This document shows, in pieces, positions 12,469 through 25,168 of a DNA stretch of 64,000 nt. Location: assembly GCA_034620365.1 (NCBI GenBank), contig JAQGEQ010000163.1, positions 485,001 through 549,000 on the forward strand, written 5' to 3'. Under the pieces are notes generated by a model. The model was not told the origin of the DNA, searched no databases, and worked only from the letters and a program-made list of their open reading frames with translations. Source of the DNA: Pegea sp. RAD2-039. Taxonomy: Eukaryota; Chordata; Thaliacea; Salpida; Salpidae. Numbering within the stretch: the first letter of the stretch is position 1; every line of letters starts with the position of its first letter. The translations under genes were made by a program, and so were the position numbers.

Positions 12469-15466
12469 ATGCAGAATAAATACGGAATTGACAGTTGGAA
12501 AAACTGTGACTCTGCTAGCCATAAACATTGTGTTAAAAGCTGGAAAAACTTGGCTCGTTTATGGAAAGCTCAAAAACTTTGTGATATAGTAATAGTTGTT
12601 CAAGGGTGTGAGTTTAGATGTCATGAGATAGTACCAGCTTCTGCTAGCCCTTTTTTTCGTAATGCTTTACTGAAACGCTCTGAAATGTCTGCTAATGATT
12701 CTGCTGTTTGTCGTAAAGAAATTATTGTTGACTTTATGGCTCATGACATTTTTGCGCAGGTATTTTCTAATAATATTCACAAGTTTTTATTTCTTAGTTT
12801 AAATGGCAATTTACTTAAATATTTAAATAGCTACTTAAGACTCAAAAAATTAAAATAAAATTTGTTTTAATTTTCATTTTGAATTGATTAAAGGTTTTGA
12901 ACTTCATGTATACATCAGAAATTGAAATCAAACCTGATAAAGTCCGACCTCTAATTCTAGCTGGTGGTCGTCTACAGTTACAAGGACTTGTTAGCGCTGT
13001 TCTAGGTTCAATATTACGATGGGAGTTGAACCATAATGGTAAATAGTTGATAAATAATTAACATTTTTCAACAACTAACTTTAGAATAAGCTGAATACTC
13101 AAATATCAATGTTGGTAATTATTTTATAAAATTTTGATTCACAGAAACTGATATTCAAAAAATTAAACAAAATAACAGAAAATATGGAAATGCAAATTTA
13201 CCGAAAGTGAAAAAATTCTACCAAAACGCTTGCGAAGAAGAAAGTTTGTTTTAAAAACATTTCAAAATTTGTTCAAAAAAATGAAATTTTTGTAGATTGT
13301 TGTGAAGTTGTTGACAGTCAACAAGCAACTGATAAATATTCTGCTTGGCACTCTCCATTTCAATCGCCAGAAGACGCAAAGCTGACCGTAACCGGACTTC
13401 TCGACGAGATACGTTTACAAGGAGACATGAACGTTCATGCTTTCGCGTTAAAGTTTGCCGCGCGTAACTATGGTGATATCATGAAGACAAAAGCTTTTCT
13501 GTGAGTTGAAAAAACTTTTTGATTATTTTGATAAAAATGAAATTTGTGAACAGGTCGTGTTCTGTTCATACTTTAGGAGGCTTGCTTGCTGATGATAGGT
13601 TAGATATAGGAGAGTTTGAAGTTTTTAAATCATTGTGTAAGTGGTTAGAAGCAAATAAACTTCATGAGGTTCATGCACCTTATCTTCTATCAAAAGTAAT
13701 TTGAAACAGCTTCAAAATTAAATCAAAATTACCTCAAAAAACATCAACAGGTTCGATTACATTTATTGACTTTAGATGAATTGGCAGAACATGTCGAAAC
13801 CAAAGAATATTTGATGAAGAAAAAGAAATGCCGCGTCATCATTCTAGAAGCATTTCGACATCATTGCTTAGCTTCCCAAGCTCTTGCACTCAATAAAAAA
13901 TGTCCTTCAACACAAAAAAGGCGAAGAGGAACTTGTCGGTGAGTTTTATCATTTACTTCAAACATCAAAAGTTTCTTTAAATGAATATTTTAAAGAGAAT
14001 ATGATTCTGACGATGAACCTGAATTAGTGAAAGAAAATCTCCAAGAAAAAAAGAAAGAAAAATCTTTTAGTGTATTAAAGCCATGTGACTGTTGTCCTGA
14101 CTACATACTGGCATCTGGAGGTAATCTATCCTTTGTTAGCAACTGTGAATCAACTTGTGAACTTTTAGGAATCGATACGAAGACTAAAACAGCCTCTGAC
14201 GGTGTTTATAAATATGAAGAAAGAGAGAACAGTTGGTTGAGGTTTACAAGGATGCCTCAGTTGAAAAACCATCATGGTTCAGTGTATTGTAGAGGTTCTT
14301 TGTTTATTTTAGGTGAGCAAACTTTATGAGAGTTAAAAATTTAATAAAACAATAAATTCATATCAGTTGGAAATAAGTTATTTTGACCATCTAGTTGAAT
14401 TGACCATTTTTACAGGTGGATCTGATCCATCAATGACAGGACCTGGTGCTGAAGTTTGTCCTGTTTCAAGTTGTCATAGATTAGGTCTCGGTGCCTTAAA
14501 ATGGAGTAAAATACAATCAATGACCACACCAAGAATGTCCTTTAACGTAATTCGTTTAACGTATCTAACAAACATAAGAAAAATATCATTAAAAAAAAGA
14601 TTAAGAATTTATTTACGCATTTTTAAAGCTTGCTATTGCTTCAAAACTAACTTGTGCTTATTTGTAATTGTGTTTTGTAGGCGATATATTTGGATAATTA
14701 CATTTATGCAATTGGTGGTCAAGACCACAAGCAACGTATTTTGAGAGATGTTGAACGGTATTCTTTACAATGTCACAAATGGGAACATACAGGCAGCTTG
14801 ACATCAGCTCGAGCAGGAATGGCTTGTTGTACTCATCGTGGTCAAATATGGATAATTGGAGGATATGACCACAAAAACGGGGTTGTTTCTGACTTAGTAG
14901 AAGCATATGAAAGTGAATTTGGAAAGTAAGTTTGTGAAAGAAACTCAATTAATTAAAATCTTCAGTTAATCTTTAAACTCTAATTTATCTTCTAACACTT
15001 TGAAGCTTAAAACTGATTATTTTAGATGGAAGTGTATGCCCCCTTTAAGATTTCCACGTTGCTTTGCAAGTGCTGCTTCTTGTGGCAACAAAATCTTTGT
15101 TATTGGAGGTGCATGGCTTGATACTGAGCTTGAATGTTCCAAATTTAGCAGTGTTTATGACATCGATGTTTATAATGAGTTGTCAAGATGCTGGGAAGGT
15201 ATTAGCGCTCTTAGAGTAGGAAGACACGATGCTGGCTTAGCTGTGTTAGGTTTGTACTTATTGATTATTCATTTGTGAATTTTATTGACGAAATATTTGT
15301 TAAAGGTTCTCGTTTGTATATTATTGGAGGTAAACATTGCGATGAAGGTTCGATTGGTAATCTTGGTTCTGTAGAGTGTTATGATACTCACAAAAATTGT
15401 TGGATTGATGGTATTGAAGCTCTTCCTATACCTCTGCTTGGTTCAGCTATTACTTATACGAGTTAA
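12469..15466 (+). CDS. BTB-BACK-Kelch protein (KLHL family)
   Basis: Likely substrate adaptor of a Cullin-3 ubiquitin ligase; the substrate cannot be predicted. About eleven exons were followed in consistent phase (exon 1 is 12469-12759). Residues 1-150 form a BTB domain (KLCDIVIVVQGCEFRCHEIV, ASPFFRNALL). Next comes a basic insert (KFYQNACEEE), then a BACK domain (LQGDMNVHAFALKFAARNYG, FKSLCKWLEANKLHEVHAPYLLSKVRLHLL). The C-terminal half has Kelch repeats marked by double glycines: YILASGG, IYAIGGQDH, IWIIGGYDH, IFVIGGAW and LYIIGGKH. One loop near 14170-14230 is long and unusual. The exact human counterpart is not clear to me. It is convergent with the SLC10-type gene downstream. Confidence 0.93.
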
Positions 15467-15496
15467 TCACCTCAATTATCTTTTTTGACTCTTAAA

Positions 15497-15502
15497 AATA
15501 AA
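15497..15502 (+). terminator. AATAAA poly(A) signal of the Kelch gene
   Basis: AATAAA 31 bp after the stop codon of the BTB-Kelch gene. Confidence 0.65.
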
Positions 15503-15740
15503 GATTGATGAATTCATGAACTTGTCTTTTTAGTGTTTAAATCTTTAAGTAATTGATTTGGTAAAACTCTTCGTTAAAGCTTTCTTAGTTGTATATTAAA
15601 AATACTTTTTATAAAGAAACATATAATCTGCAATTATAATAAAAATACTTTTTTTTTCGAATGTTTTCGGATTATAACGAATTTTATAATTGTGGCTTTT
15701 CATCTATTCCAGTAACCTCAAATAAATCCTAAAAGTTTTG

Positions 15741-16020
15741 TTTTTCTGGTCGTGTGTGACAGACTTTTGTTAGTAGAGCTACCTTGGTAGAGTTTCATGT
15801 TAATTAATATTGCCAACATTAACATTTCTAAACTGTGAATTTTTTCCTTCCATGTAATTGTTCACTGTTATATGCTTTGAGGACTACTGAAATGTCATTT
15901 GTTACATCTTTTACTTTCTATATTTTTAACTAAATAGATGTTATTTGTGAGAATGTGTGTTAGCGAGAGGTGCTCTCTTCAGGCACCCTCCTTCGCGTTT
16001 ATTGTAATAAATAAATAATG
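15741..16020 (+). mobile_element. LINE 3' end (untranslated region and tail)
   Basis: Sense copy of the same LINE family. From about 15830 it closely matches the reverse complement of the element in PIGO intron 11. It ends with the shared tail: a stem-loop at 15963-15996 and then TTTATTGTAATAAATAAATAA, a target-primed-type A/T-rich terminus. The upstream part (15741-15830) matches more weakly. It sits between the convergent Kelch and SLC10 genes. The following 16021-16499 is AT-rich with nothing recognised. Confidence 0.85.
15963..15996 (+). repeat. Conserved stem-loop near the LINE 3' terminus
   Basis: GCGA (15963-15966) can pair with TCGC (15993-15996), and GGTGC with GCACC around a 9-nt loop. 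The same hairpin region occurs near 10718-10752, 41637-41670, 57144-57180 and 61788-61822. Some LINEs (for example the eel UnaL2 type) carry a 3' stem-loop recognised by their reverse transcriptase; a like role here is inference. Confidence 0.6.
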
Positions 16021-16499
16021 GCTGTTAACATTAACCAACCAAAACATTGATTTAATATTTAATATACACAAGTTTCAAAAACACGAGTGTAGAAAGTTCA
16101 AAACAGCATTTGTAAAACGATTTAAATGATAATCATTAATAATTAAATATTAATAATTGACAGCATTATTTTATATAATATAAATATTTTTTAGAAAATT
16201 TAAATAAATAGAAATTTTATAAATAAAAGTTTGCAATAATAATAGAAATTATAGAAGGCAGTGAAGTAATAATTAATTCACAGAATTATTGGATAGCATC
16301 AATTATTGCACATTTTATCATGCATAAAAACTTACAACCAAAACGGTGTTGGCTGTATTTTAAAAATAAAGTACTTCTTATAAAAATGTACTTGATCACA
16401 TAATCTCAAATCTAATAAAAATTAATATTCACTCAAAGAAAATTTAATTGAAATAATAAACTATTATCCATTTTCACAAACAACTTTAGATGAAGTTAT

Positions 16500-18597
16500 T
16501 CAAGTTTCACTTTCAACGTAACCGAAGTTAGTTTTTGATCCTTGTGTATTTGAATCAATAACTTTTGATCGTTCACTCTCTGCAGACGAACGATTTGCTC
16601 TTCTACCAAGACTACTTCTTTCCACTTCACCAGGTAAAGTAGTTTCATTATCGAAATGATTTATAGAGGATATTTCTGTATCGACTTTATTGCTTATGTC
16701 TCCATCGAATTCTGAAGGCAAAAGACATGTGTATCCAGATTTCTTTAAAACTTGATAAATTATAACAGCAATAACCCCTCCAAATAATTGAGCTCCTCCA
16801 TATAGAGCAGGGAACATAATGACAGTTATAAAACTATCAGATGATCTGTTAAAAAAAAACTCATCACAAAAATAAAAATTAATTTTTGAAAAAAATTTCA
16901 ACTTTGATTTAAAACATAAAAAACTCACTCAACAGATAATATGACAATCGTGGTCGCGATAGCCGAGTTCTGCATTGCTGTTTCTATAGCAACTGTACGT
17001 CGTTCACAAGAGCTAAAGTCAAAACATGGTAACCTTGTAGCACCATAACTGATAAAAAGTGAAGATACAGGAAATAAAATTGCAATCTGAAAGTATTCGA
17101 AATGATTTTCAAATCAAGAAAAGTGTCATGTAAATACCAGTGCTTGTTTCCATGTCACAACAACAGCTCTATCTTGAAGAACTCCTATAACAATAGACGT
17201 GATGAGAATACCTACAGAAGCAAAAATAGTGCACACCTAAAAAGTAAACAAGATAACAGTGACAAGAAATTCATAAAGAACTTATCAAAGCCAAAACTAA
17301 CTCGAGTAATCTTTTCTGAATAGTCAGGTATCTTCCATTTAACAATCATTCCCAAGAAAATAGGTCCTATACTTCCAAGTAAAGCGTACCCTTCAAAAAA
17401 ACATGATTGACTTGATACCGGATGTGACGTCATTGATTGAAAGCTTATTGTTGTGGATCATCATCTACAACTTACCCAATTGATCAAACGGGATTTGTAT
17501 ATTCTCATCTAAATTGATTATTTTCGGTAAAACGAATAACCACAAAGGCATCGTTCCTATGGCCAGAATAGTCGAGCACGTTGTCATGACGATACTGTTG
17601 ATAAGCAATCGTTTACGTTTTGTAGGAATATTTAAATATTACCTTAGATGCATGTCACCATCTAACCAGTAAGATAATACGTTGCTATAAAGGCCACCAG
17701 GACAAACCGCTTGAATTATCACTCCTAATGCTTCTTCTGTTGACATGACAACCATTTGACTTAAAGCAAGACCTAAGACTATAAATATAAAAAACATATT
17801 TAGAATAGAATAGATAATTAAAAGCAACAAAGTATAAAAATAAACAAAGTATTAGATGATATTTATTTATAAAAGTAAATAAACGTTTGTTTCTAATATA
17901 GATAATCGCTATTTTGAAACAGCTTTTGACAATTGAATTTCTATTTCTTGAAAAGATAAATTAAATTCTTACCAAGAAACGAATTAATTCATAAAATTTT
18001 ATATTATTTAGTTGTTCGAAGCGATTTGATTTGTGAAAAATTCTGTAATTAAAAGATTAAGAGATCTTACATGGCATCAAGAAAAGTTGTAGTAAAAGTC
18101 CTGTTATAAAAGTTTTTGGTTTTTTGATGTATTCAAATAGAGACTGGGGTAAAATGGAGCACCCTAACCCAAACATCAATATTCCTAAGATTACACTAAA
18201 AATAAAAAGTTAATTTTTATATGTCAAAATATTTGCACCATTTATAAGCTTTTCTTATTTGTCACAGAAAAACCAAAGTAATTATACAAATAAATCAGTT
18301 TCTAATTTGCTATTTTCGAAAAAATAAATGTTTTAAAAAAATAAAAACAAAAGTTGTTGGAGCAAAAAAACGTGGCTTTTACATGCATAAGGTTTCGAAC
18401 AATAAACTTACCTTGTAACAATACTAGTAGTAGTTGTCAACTGTTCGTCTACATTTGGATTAGCTGCTGTTAAAAAACGTTTTCTGGTAAGTTATTAGTA
18501 TTTAGTTATTCAAGTTATTAGTTTTCTATTAACCAAGTTTTAATAAAAGATTTTGTTTCTAGTTATTGTTTAAAGAATAAAACTTACTAGTTGACAT
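16500..18597 (-). CDS. SLC10 family sodium/bile-acid-type symporter
   Basis: Plasma-membrane sodium-coupled carrier of bile acids, steroid sulphates or related anions; the substrate is not predictable. Eight or nine exons on the minus strand; a tiny first exon (18588-18597) carries the ATG. Family motifs in order: VILGILMFGLGC, KPKTFITGLLLQLFLMP, then LGVIIQAVCPGGLYSNVLSYW with DGDMHLS, then MTTCSTILAIGTMPLW, and RTVAIETAMQNSAIATTIV, where the E...QN pair belongs to the sodium sites of the family. The last exon encodes the final membrane helix and a polar cytoplasmic tail of about 75 residues rich in Ser/Glu/Arg. The intron after the DGDMHL exon is only about 48 nt. Length is about 400 residues, a little longer than the usual 350-380 because of the tail. 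No break was seen. Confidence 0.92.
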
Positions 18598-21500
18598 GGT
18601 TGTTAATGTAAACTCCAAAATAATTTATAATTTGTTATACTTAAAACTTATAAATACTTCTTAAATCTAAGAATCAGTTAAAAAATAGTAATCTTTGTCA
18701 ATAATTTCGAATGATAGAATTGAATAGAGGTATTTAAAGACTTGAACTGAATTGATATACACCGGAAAACACTTGAAAGGCTTTGTAATACTGGAAGAAT
18801 TAATAGCTTAATAGTTAGTTAAATTTACAGAGCAAACAACAAACCTCTGATATCTAATTAATTTACAATAATTAGAAATTAATTAGATTAGTTAAAACAA
18901 CTTAATTAAATCAATATATTTGCAGTAAGAGTTAAATAAGTAAAGAAAATTAAGAAATTATTTAGTGATTTAAAATGATGTAATAATATTATCAAAATAT
19001 AAAAAGAAAAGTAATTTTTTTTAAATCCAAATAATAGACTGCTGAAGAGAACATATTGAAAAGTTACAATAATATAAAATAGAAAGTAATTTTGTTACTT
19101 AAAGTATTTTTGTTTCCTAATCTAAATATATTATTTAACTTTTGGCGAACAATAGTCTTTCTAACTTAAGCTAAACGCTAAAAAGAACATTTTGAAGTAG
19201 CTAAAAAAAGTTTTAAAGAATAAAGAAGTAAACAAAGTTAAATAACAAAGATCACTTCAACAGTCCTCTACATTTTCATCTGTAACCAAACTTATTTACG
19301 ATTTTAGTAAACCTTTTCTCATTTCAACATATTTACAAGCAACCCGGCAAATTTTGTTTAAATTTTGATAAATGAAAAGAAAAAACATTTAAATTTGATA
19401 CAACTTAAATGTAGAATATTTTTTGCTCAGTAATTAACAATCATTTCAATTGTGAAAGAACTTTTCCTACTTTACATCTTATTCTAATTTGACAGATTAA
19501 TTATCAAAATATTTACAAACTTATAATTTTCAAAACTCAGTTTAAATAAAAGTTATCATAAAGCTTTTCCGCTTACTGCTAGCAGTTATCAAAACTACAT
19601 CAGATACCTATTTGCTACTAAAATCAAAACAGCAATTATTTTATAAAGACTCAAAATAAGTTGTTACTTATATTAGAAATACACACTAAATAAATACTCA
19701 ACTTATATAAAACCTACAAATTTTAAGGTAAGATAGTAGCACTTTAAACATTTTTATAAAATGCTTGCTTGTGTTGCACATCTATCAAATAAAACTACTT
19801 TTAAAACGAGAGAAGAAAAAAAGTAAAAAAGAGAATAAAAGTTGAGAATAAATAAGATTTTAATAAAAAACTACCAATATACATTGATTTTGTAAAAAAT
19901 TCTAAACCCAATTTTGAAGTTTCTAGTTTTAATTAAATGCAAATTCTAGATTAAATCTAGTTTTATTTATTTATTTCAATTTTAAATATGACTTCAAAAA
20001 CCTACAAATGAAAAAATATTTATTTTAAATTTTACTTTTAATCAGTTCGATTTGTTTTAATTCATAAAAAAGTTTTTACATTTTATAGTTGATAGCAAAA
20101 TGTCGCAAAAGTAGATGAACTATTTTTTATGTGTATTGTCTAACTTCTATATATTTAATAATTCAGTTATTCATGTTTAATAAATAAAACTTTATTAAAT
20201 GATAGTATTTACTTATTAAGGAGTATCTAAAAAAATTTGAACCAAAATACTAAAAGGTAATTTCAATACTTAAAATTTTAGTAAGGTTCTTAAACGGTCT
20301 TGATGTAGGTGTGAAAATGTCTACAAATTCTTTTGAAATTTTATTAAAAGATTTTACGCAAGCCATCTGTAGGAGTTTTAATTTTTTATAAATTCTAAAA
20401 ACTTTTCCATAAAGTGATACTAAAAAAGTTAAACAAATATTAACACTCCTTAGGAATAAAAGAAAAATAACATTTCTATTGCTAAGTAAACTTCTACTAC
20501 CACCTACATAAAACTTTAATTTTAATAGTTCAGTCATACTACCTTACAAACAATAAACCTTTATGTATAAATCGCCTTAAAAATCACAAAAATTCCAGCA
20601 GTTGTTGATACAATAACAGCAACTTTATTAGTGGGTTTTAAAAATAAAAATAGCAGATTTAAAATAGTAAGAAAATTCATAACTAAAAATGTCTTATTGG
20701 ATTCTGATTACTAAACTTTTACAGCAGTTTAGTTTACAACATAAATTGAGAAGTAGAAATTAGAAGTATTAAATACTCTATTTTAATTGTTGTTACTTTA
20801 AACTTTATGTAATCAACTCAGATTTAATTTACATTTAAAAATCATTAATAAAATTAAAAAGCAAACATCTATATTCCCTCTAATTTCGTTTTAATTCTAC
20901 GTTTTAGTAACAAAACAAATTTAAAACAGATTGTTTCCTTAAGTTAAATTCAGATATTATATAGTGCTTATATGCTTATATTAAGGTTTTGAAATATATT
21001 ATTGTGTATCATTTACTTGGAGAATATATTAAAACAATTGAAACTTATAAACATGTTTTTTTTAAACGAAACATGCTATAAGTAATTGTAAAAAGTATAA
21101 TTGTTGTAATAATTCTCCAATAAATATATTTAAAATGGATTTAATATGATAATAAAAATTTTAAATATAATAAACATTGGTATTTTCTCTCATTACTATA
21201 TTAGTGAGCTTAGAATTGAAAAAAAAGTTTTTAAATTAAATAAAATGTTTACAATAAAGAATATTGAATCGATATTAATAATTTTGTGTAATGTGAAAAA
21301 AGTTTTCCATCTTTTTTGGGAAAGTTTTAAAAGTTTTTTATAAATAAATCGTTGAGCTTTTTAACTGTAATCCACTATTGAGGTAAACACAAATAAAAAA
21401 ATGATTCATTGAAAAGAGAAAATGATTTTTCAAAAGTGGAAATTTACTTTAAAATTATTTCAAATTTCAATTAGATTTTGTGATTTTTCGTGGTGTAAAA

Positions 21501-23040
21501 GGAACTTAATTTTATAAATCTAATGATAGTGGTTCATTCCAAGAAACTAGATAAAAAATCCAAAGTATTTATTTAACATTTTAACTTCTAAGAACTCTTT
21601 GACCAATAGCAAGCTTTGATAGCTGAGACAGCCCAGAAAGCTTATCTTAGTAAAAAACTTGTTGAAATTTCTCTAAAATTTATAAGTTTCTTTTAATTTG
21701 TTTATATGTAGAACAAAATGCAGCTGAAAACTGATTTAAAAGATATAATTAAGAGTTAATTAAAAGATTTAATAACTTTTTGTAGTTTTTAACATTTTAT
21801 ATCAGATTTCTTATCAATTTAAACGATTCAAAAAATGTTTATATAATTTGAAGTCTTATAAAAGTTTTTATCTTGCTTTTTAAAGTAAAATAATCAGTTG
21901 TATATAATCTAACTTATTATAAAAACATACTGCTGAATTCTCAGTATAAATTGATTTAATTTGTTTAATGTAGAAAGAAAGTTTTTATTCTGCCAGCTCC
22001 ATATTTATCATAATAACAATGTTATGAATACTTTCTGCTTTTGAATAATTAATAAGCTTGAATTATATATTTTTACGTTTTCAGAATTGTATAAGTTTAA
22101 ACAATACTGAAAGTAAGGTAATAAAAATGTAAAATAAATCTATGATGCTTTCGAAAATGAATCCTTAATTGTTTAAAAAGCAAATAAAACGATAATATAA
22201 GTTTAAATTAAATCGAATTTGGCAAATGATGATTTGATAAAACAACTTACATTTGGATAAAGAGTTTAAATTTTACAATTTGTAAAACTTTCTGTTTTCA
22301 ACAAAAGCTATTTAATAAAGATTCTTATTTTGTTGAAAAAATTATTATTCTGTTAGTTATTCAACTTGATTTCAAACATTTTAGAGTAAAAATTGAAAGT
22401 AAGAAATTTTAGAATCAATATTCAATTATTCTTAGATTGAAAAGAACTTATAGGAAATTATAATTTGTAAATTTATATTTGTTTGAAAAAGAGATAAAAA
22501 TAGATATATAATTAGATATATAAAATAATTAAAACATAACATTAGACATAATTGATAGATTTAATTGACATAATTATCCAAGTATAGTTTTATACAAGTT
22601 TATTATCAAAATTAGATTCTTAAATAAATGGAAGTAAAAATAAAAATTTTCTAAAATTTAATTTGCGATTTAAATAATCGAAATGATATAAGAAGTCGTA
22701 TTTGTTGAAGACAAGAAGATGTACTCCAAAAGTTTTCTAAATTAACAGCTAAATTGTTTTGATAGTAAGCTTTTTTATATAACTTGGTTATTCTATTTTC
22801 AATGACACTTGAGTTTTTATGTGATATAATCTAAGCTGTTAAAATTATCTAAACAATTATTAGTTTTGAAAATTAAAGATTAAATTTTATAAATTAATTA
22901 ACACATTCTAATTTTTATTAATTTTTAATATAACAATTTTATATATCATTTAGCTAATTAACCACTAAGAGCATTGATTCACAGTTTATTTCAAAATCTA
23001 AATATTCTAAACTAATACTTTTTGTTAGAATTATTTTTCA
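18598..23040. other. Gene desert, AT-rich
   Basis: About 4.4 kb with no recognisable exon, RNA gene or repeat family. Frames such as 20250-20537 (minus) and 21146-21343 (plus) have compositions expected by chance from A/T-rich DNA. The promoter of the SLC10-type gene should lie at its left edge. Confidence 0.55.
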
Positions 23041-23049
23041 GAGATTAGA

Positions 23050-23800
23050 GAACTTATTTGCCAGGTACCACCTCAGTGACTTATGTAAGTATACAGATTA
23101 AAGCGCGTTACAAACTGTTATTATAAACCAAGAAAAGTAAGGATAGAAAATATTTGATGGCAGCGAAGCTTTGGTTAAGGTGCGATGAAGTTAGTCAGTG
23201 AAGTTAGCGACATTGTTAGAAAGAATGTAGCCTATTGGTTCTAATTGTTATCTTTCTATTGATATCATAATATTTTGTTTATCTTTATTTTCCATGACCG
23301 TTTCAGGAATATGATTATATAATTTTCTAGTTGCAAGAATATCTGTAGCTTTACAAATATGTCAGTAAAGTATTACTAATAGTAATTACCATGTTAAGTA
23401 CGGTCTGCCTCGGTTGAGAACGGACGAATTATGGAACCAGTTGTTGCCCATGCAGCAGGATTCCACGCCAACAAAGTGTGCAGCGGAACAGAAGGACTGA
23501 TGCAGCTGCACCCAGCTGGCGTCACACGAGTTGTCAGAACGACACTGAGTACAAACTGCCTACGAGGCTTCAACTTTAAACTCGGAGTTTTGTGTCTCCT
23601 AGAAGTGGTGCCAATAACTAGGCTCACAAGGCCTTTATACCCGCAGGTTTTATATACTATAAAGCCCAGGATACATTCACGTGTTAGGCGAGTGTGGTAA
23701 CCACTGTGAAAACGGATTACTTCGCTATTACTAAGATTATTTAAATGATTATTTATATATTTATTTTTTATGTCGCTTTGGTCAAATAAATCGGGTTTTT
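23050..23800. repeat. GC-richer island, possible solo LTR or other repeat relic
   Basis: From about 23400 to 23720 the composition shifts sharply to roughly half G+C within a desert that is mainly A/T. On the + strand a TATA-like TATATACTATAAAG at about 23645-23660 is followed about 130 bp later by AATAAA (about 23785), a promoter/poly(A) arrangement as in an LTR. Two frames (23431-23700 plus, 23394-23627 minus) stay open but match no family I know. No confident target-site duplication or terminal inverted repeat was found. Confidence 0.35.
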
Positions 23801-25168
23801 TAAACCTTATTTTTTTTAAATAAAGATAGTTTTAAGAAAGCTTTCTAGGATGTTGTTGATGGTGACAGTGATTGTGGAAAAATGATAAATAATCTTGGAA
23901 ATCCTGCTGACTTAGAATGCAACAAATTGTCATTTGACTTAATCATCATATTGGTTCAAACTAAAAAACAGTTTTCTTGATTTCAAACACCAAATGAGCT
24001 ATTTGATTAAAATAAAGTTTTTGTTTAATTTATTGTCAAAACAGATTTTAATTTTATTCATAAAACTTTTTACTTTCTAATTTCATTTATTCAACGCAGA
24101 TAACAAACTATACAGTTCTTACAGCAAACATAACAGGTTATTATCGGCTATTCTAACAAATTGTCAAAACATATATAATCTAAAGTGATCAAACTCTAGT
24201 TAACAAAAACTATTCTATAAATGAAAATACTTTTTTAAATTAATTTGAATAAAACTGAAAAGGTTTTTACAGCTAGAAAATTTTAGTTGGTAACAGTAAA
24301 AGTATTCTTACTAATTTTAGTCTAACAATTTTAATCTGTTTTTGTTCTGTGTAATCTTGATACTCTGCATAATATAATTTTAACAAGTCGAAATGCAACC
24401 TTATCTTATTTAGTTCAAGAAACAATTTTGCTACATTTCATCTTAAAAATATGTTAATTGATCTGAAGATAAACTTTCAGTAATTTCTATGTAATTGCCT
24501 TAAAAATATAGAAACGATTTTTTTTAGTTATTTTTAAGAAAAAAGTTATAAATATTATTTTGAACTTTTTGATTTATTAAACTATTTACAAATAAATTGT
24601 CTTTTTATTTCAGAAATATTTTTTTAGATATAAACTGATTTCAAAAAAAAACAAAAAAAATTATTTAAATTATAGCAAAATTTAAAATACTTTTTTATCA
24701 ATCAAAATTGCCTGTTGGGTTTTTGTAATCTTTTTTATATTACAGAAAACTTATTTATCGAGATGAAATATGGTTTTATTGATAACAACTAACCATGACT
24801 ACATGAAAAATTACAATTTAATCAACTTTTGATCAACCAAATTACATTACAACTTGCTGTTTTGAAAACAACTGAACAACAAAATATAATTTTAAAAATT
24901 AGAGATTTATTTCAAATTTTGCAAATAGACAAATTTAGAAAGAACATTTACACTATTACTAATAAGTAGTTTGTCCTTAGTCCTGAGCGTTCTCAGTCGA
25001 CAAGCAAGATACTTAAAGGCTATTTAAAGCTATAGTTCAACAGGTTTTAATACACAGTTTAAATGAGATATATTTTGACATTTTTAAATGGAATTAAAAT
25101 GTTGAAGGTTAATAATCACTGAAAAGTAAAAAGTAATTAGCAAATAATTTCAAGAAGTCGAAAAAAAC
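23801..25168. other. AT-rich intergenic DNA
   Basis: Nothing recognisable as gene or repeat was seen; sequence is A/T-rich with several T tracts near 24520-24660. Confidence 0.5.

Noticed and set aside
14658..14948. 96-codon minus-strand frame
   Set aside because: Antisense to a Kelch-repeat exon.
20250..20537. 95-codon minus-strand frame
   Set aside because: No recognisable motif and no supporting exons in the surrounding desert.
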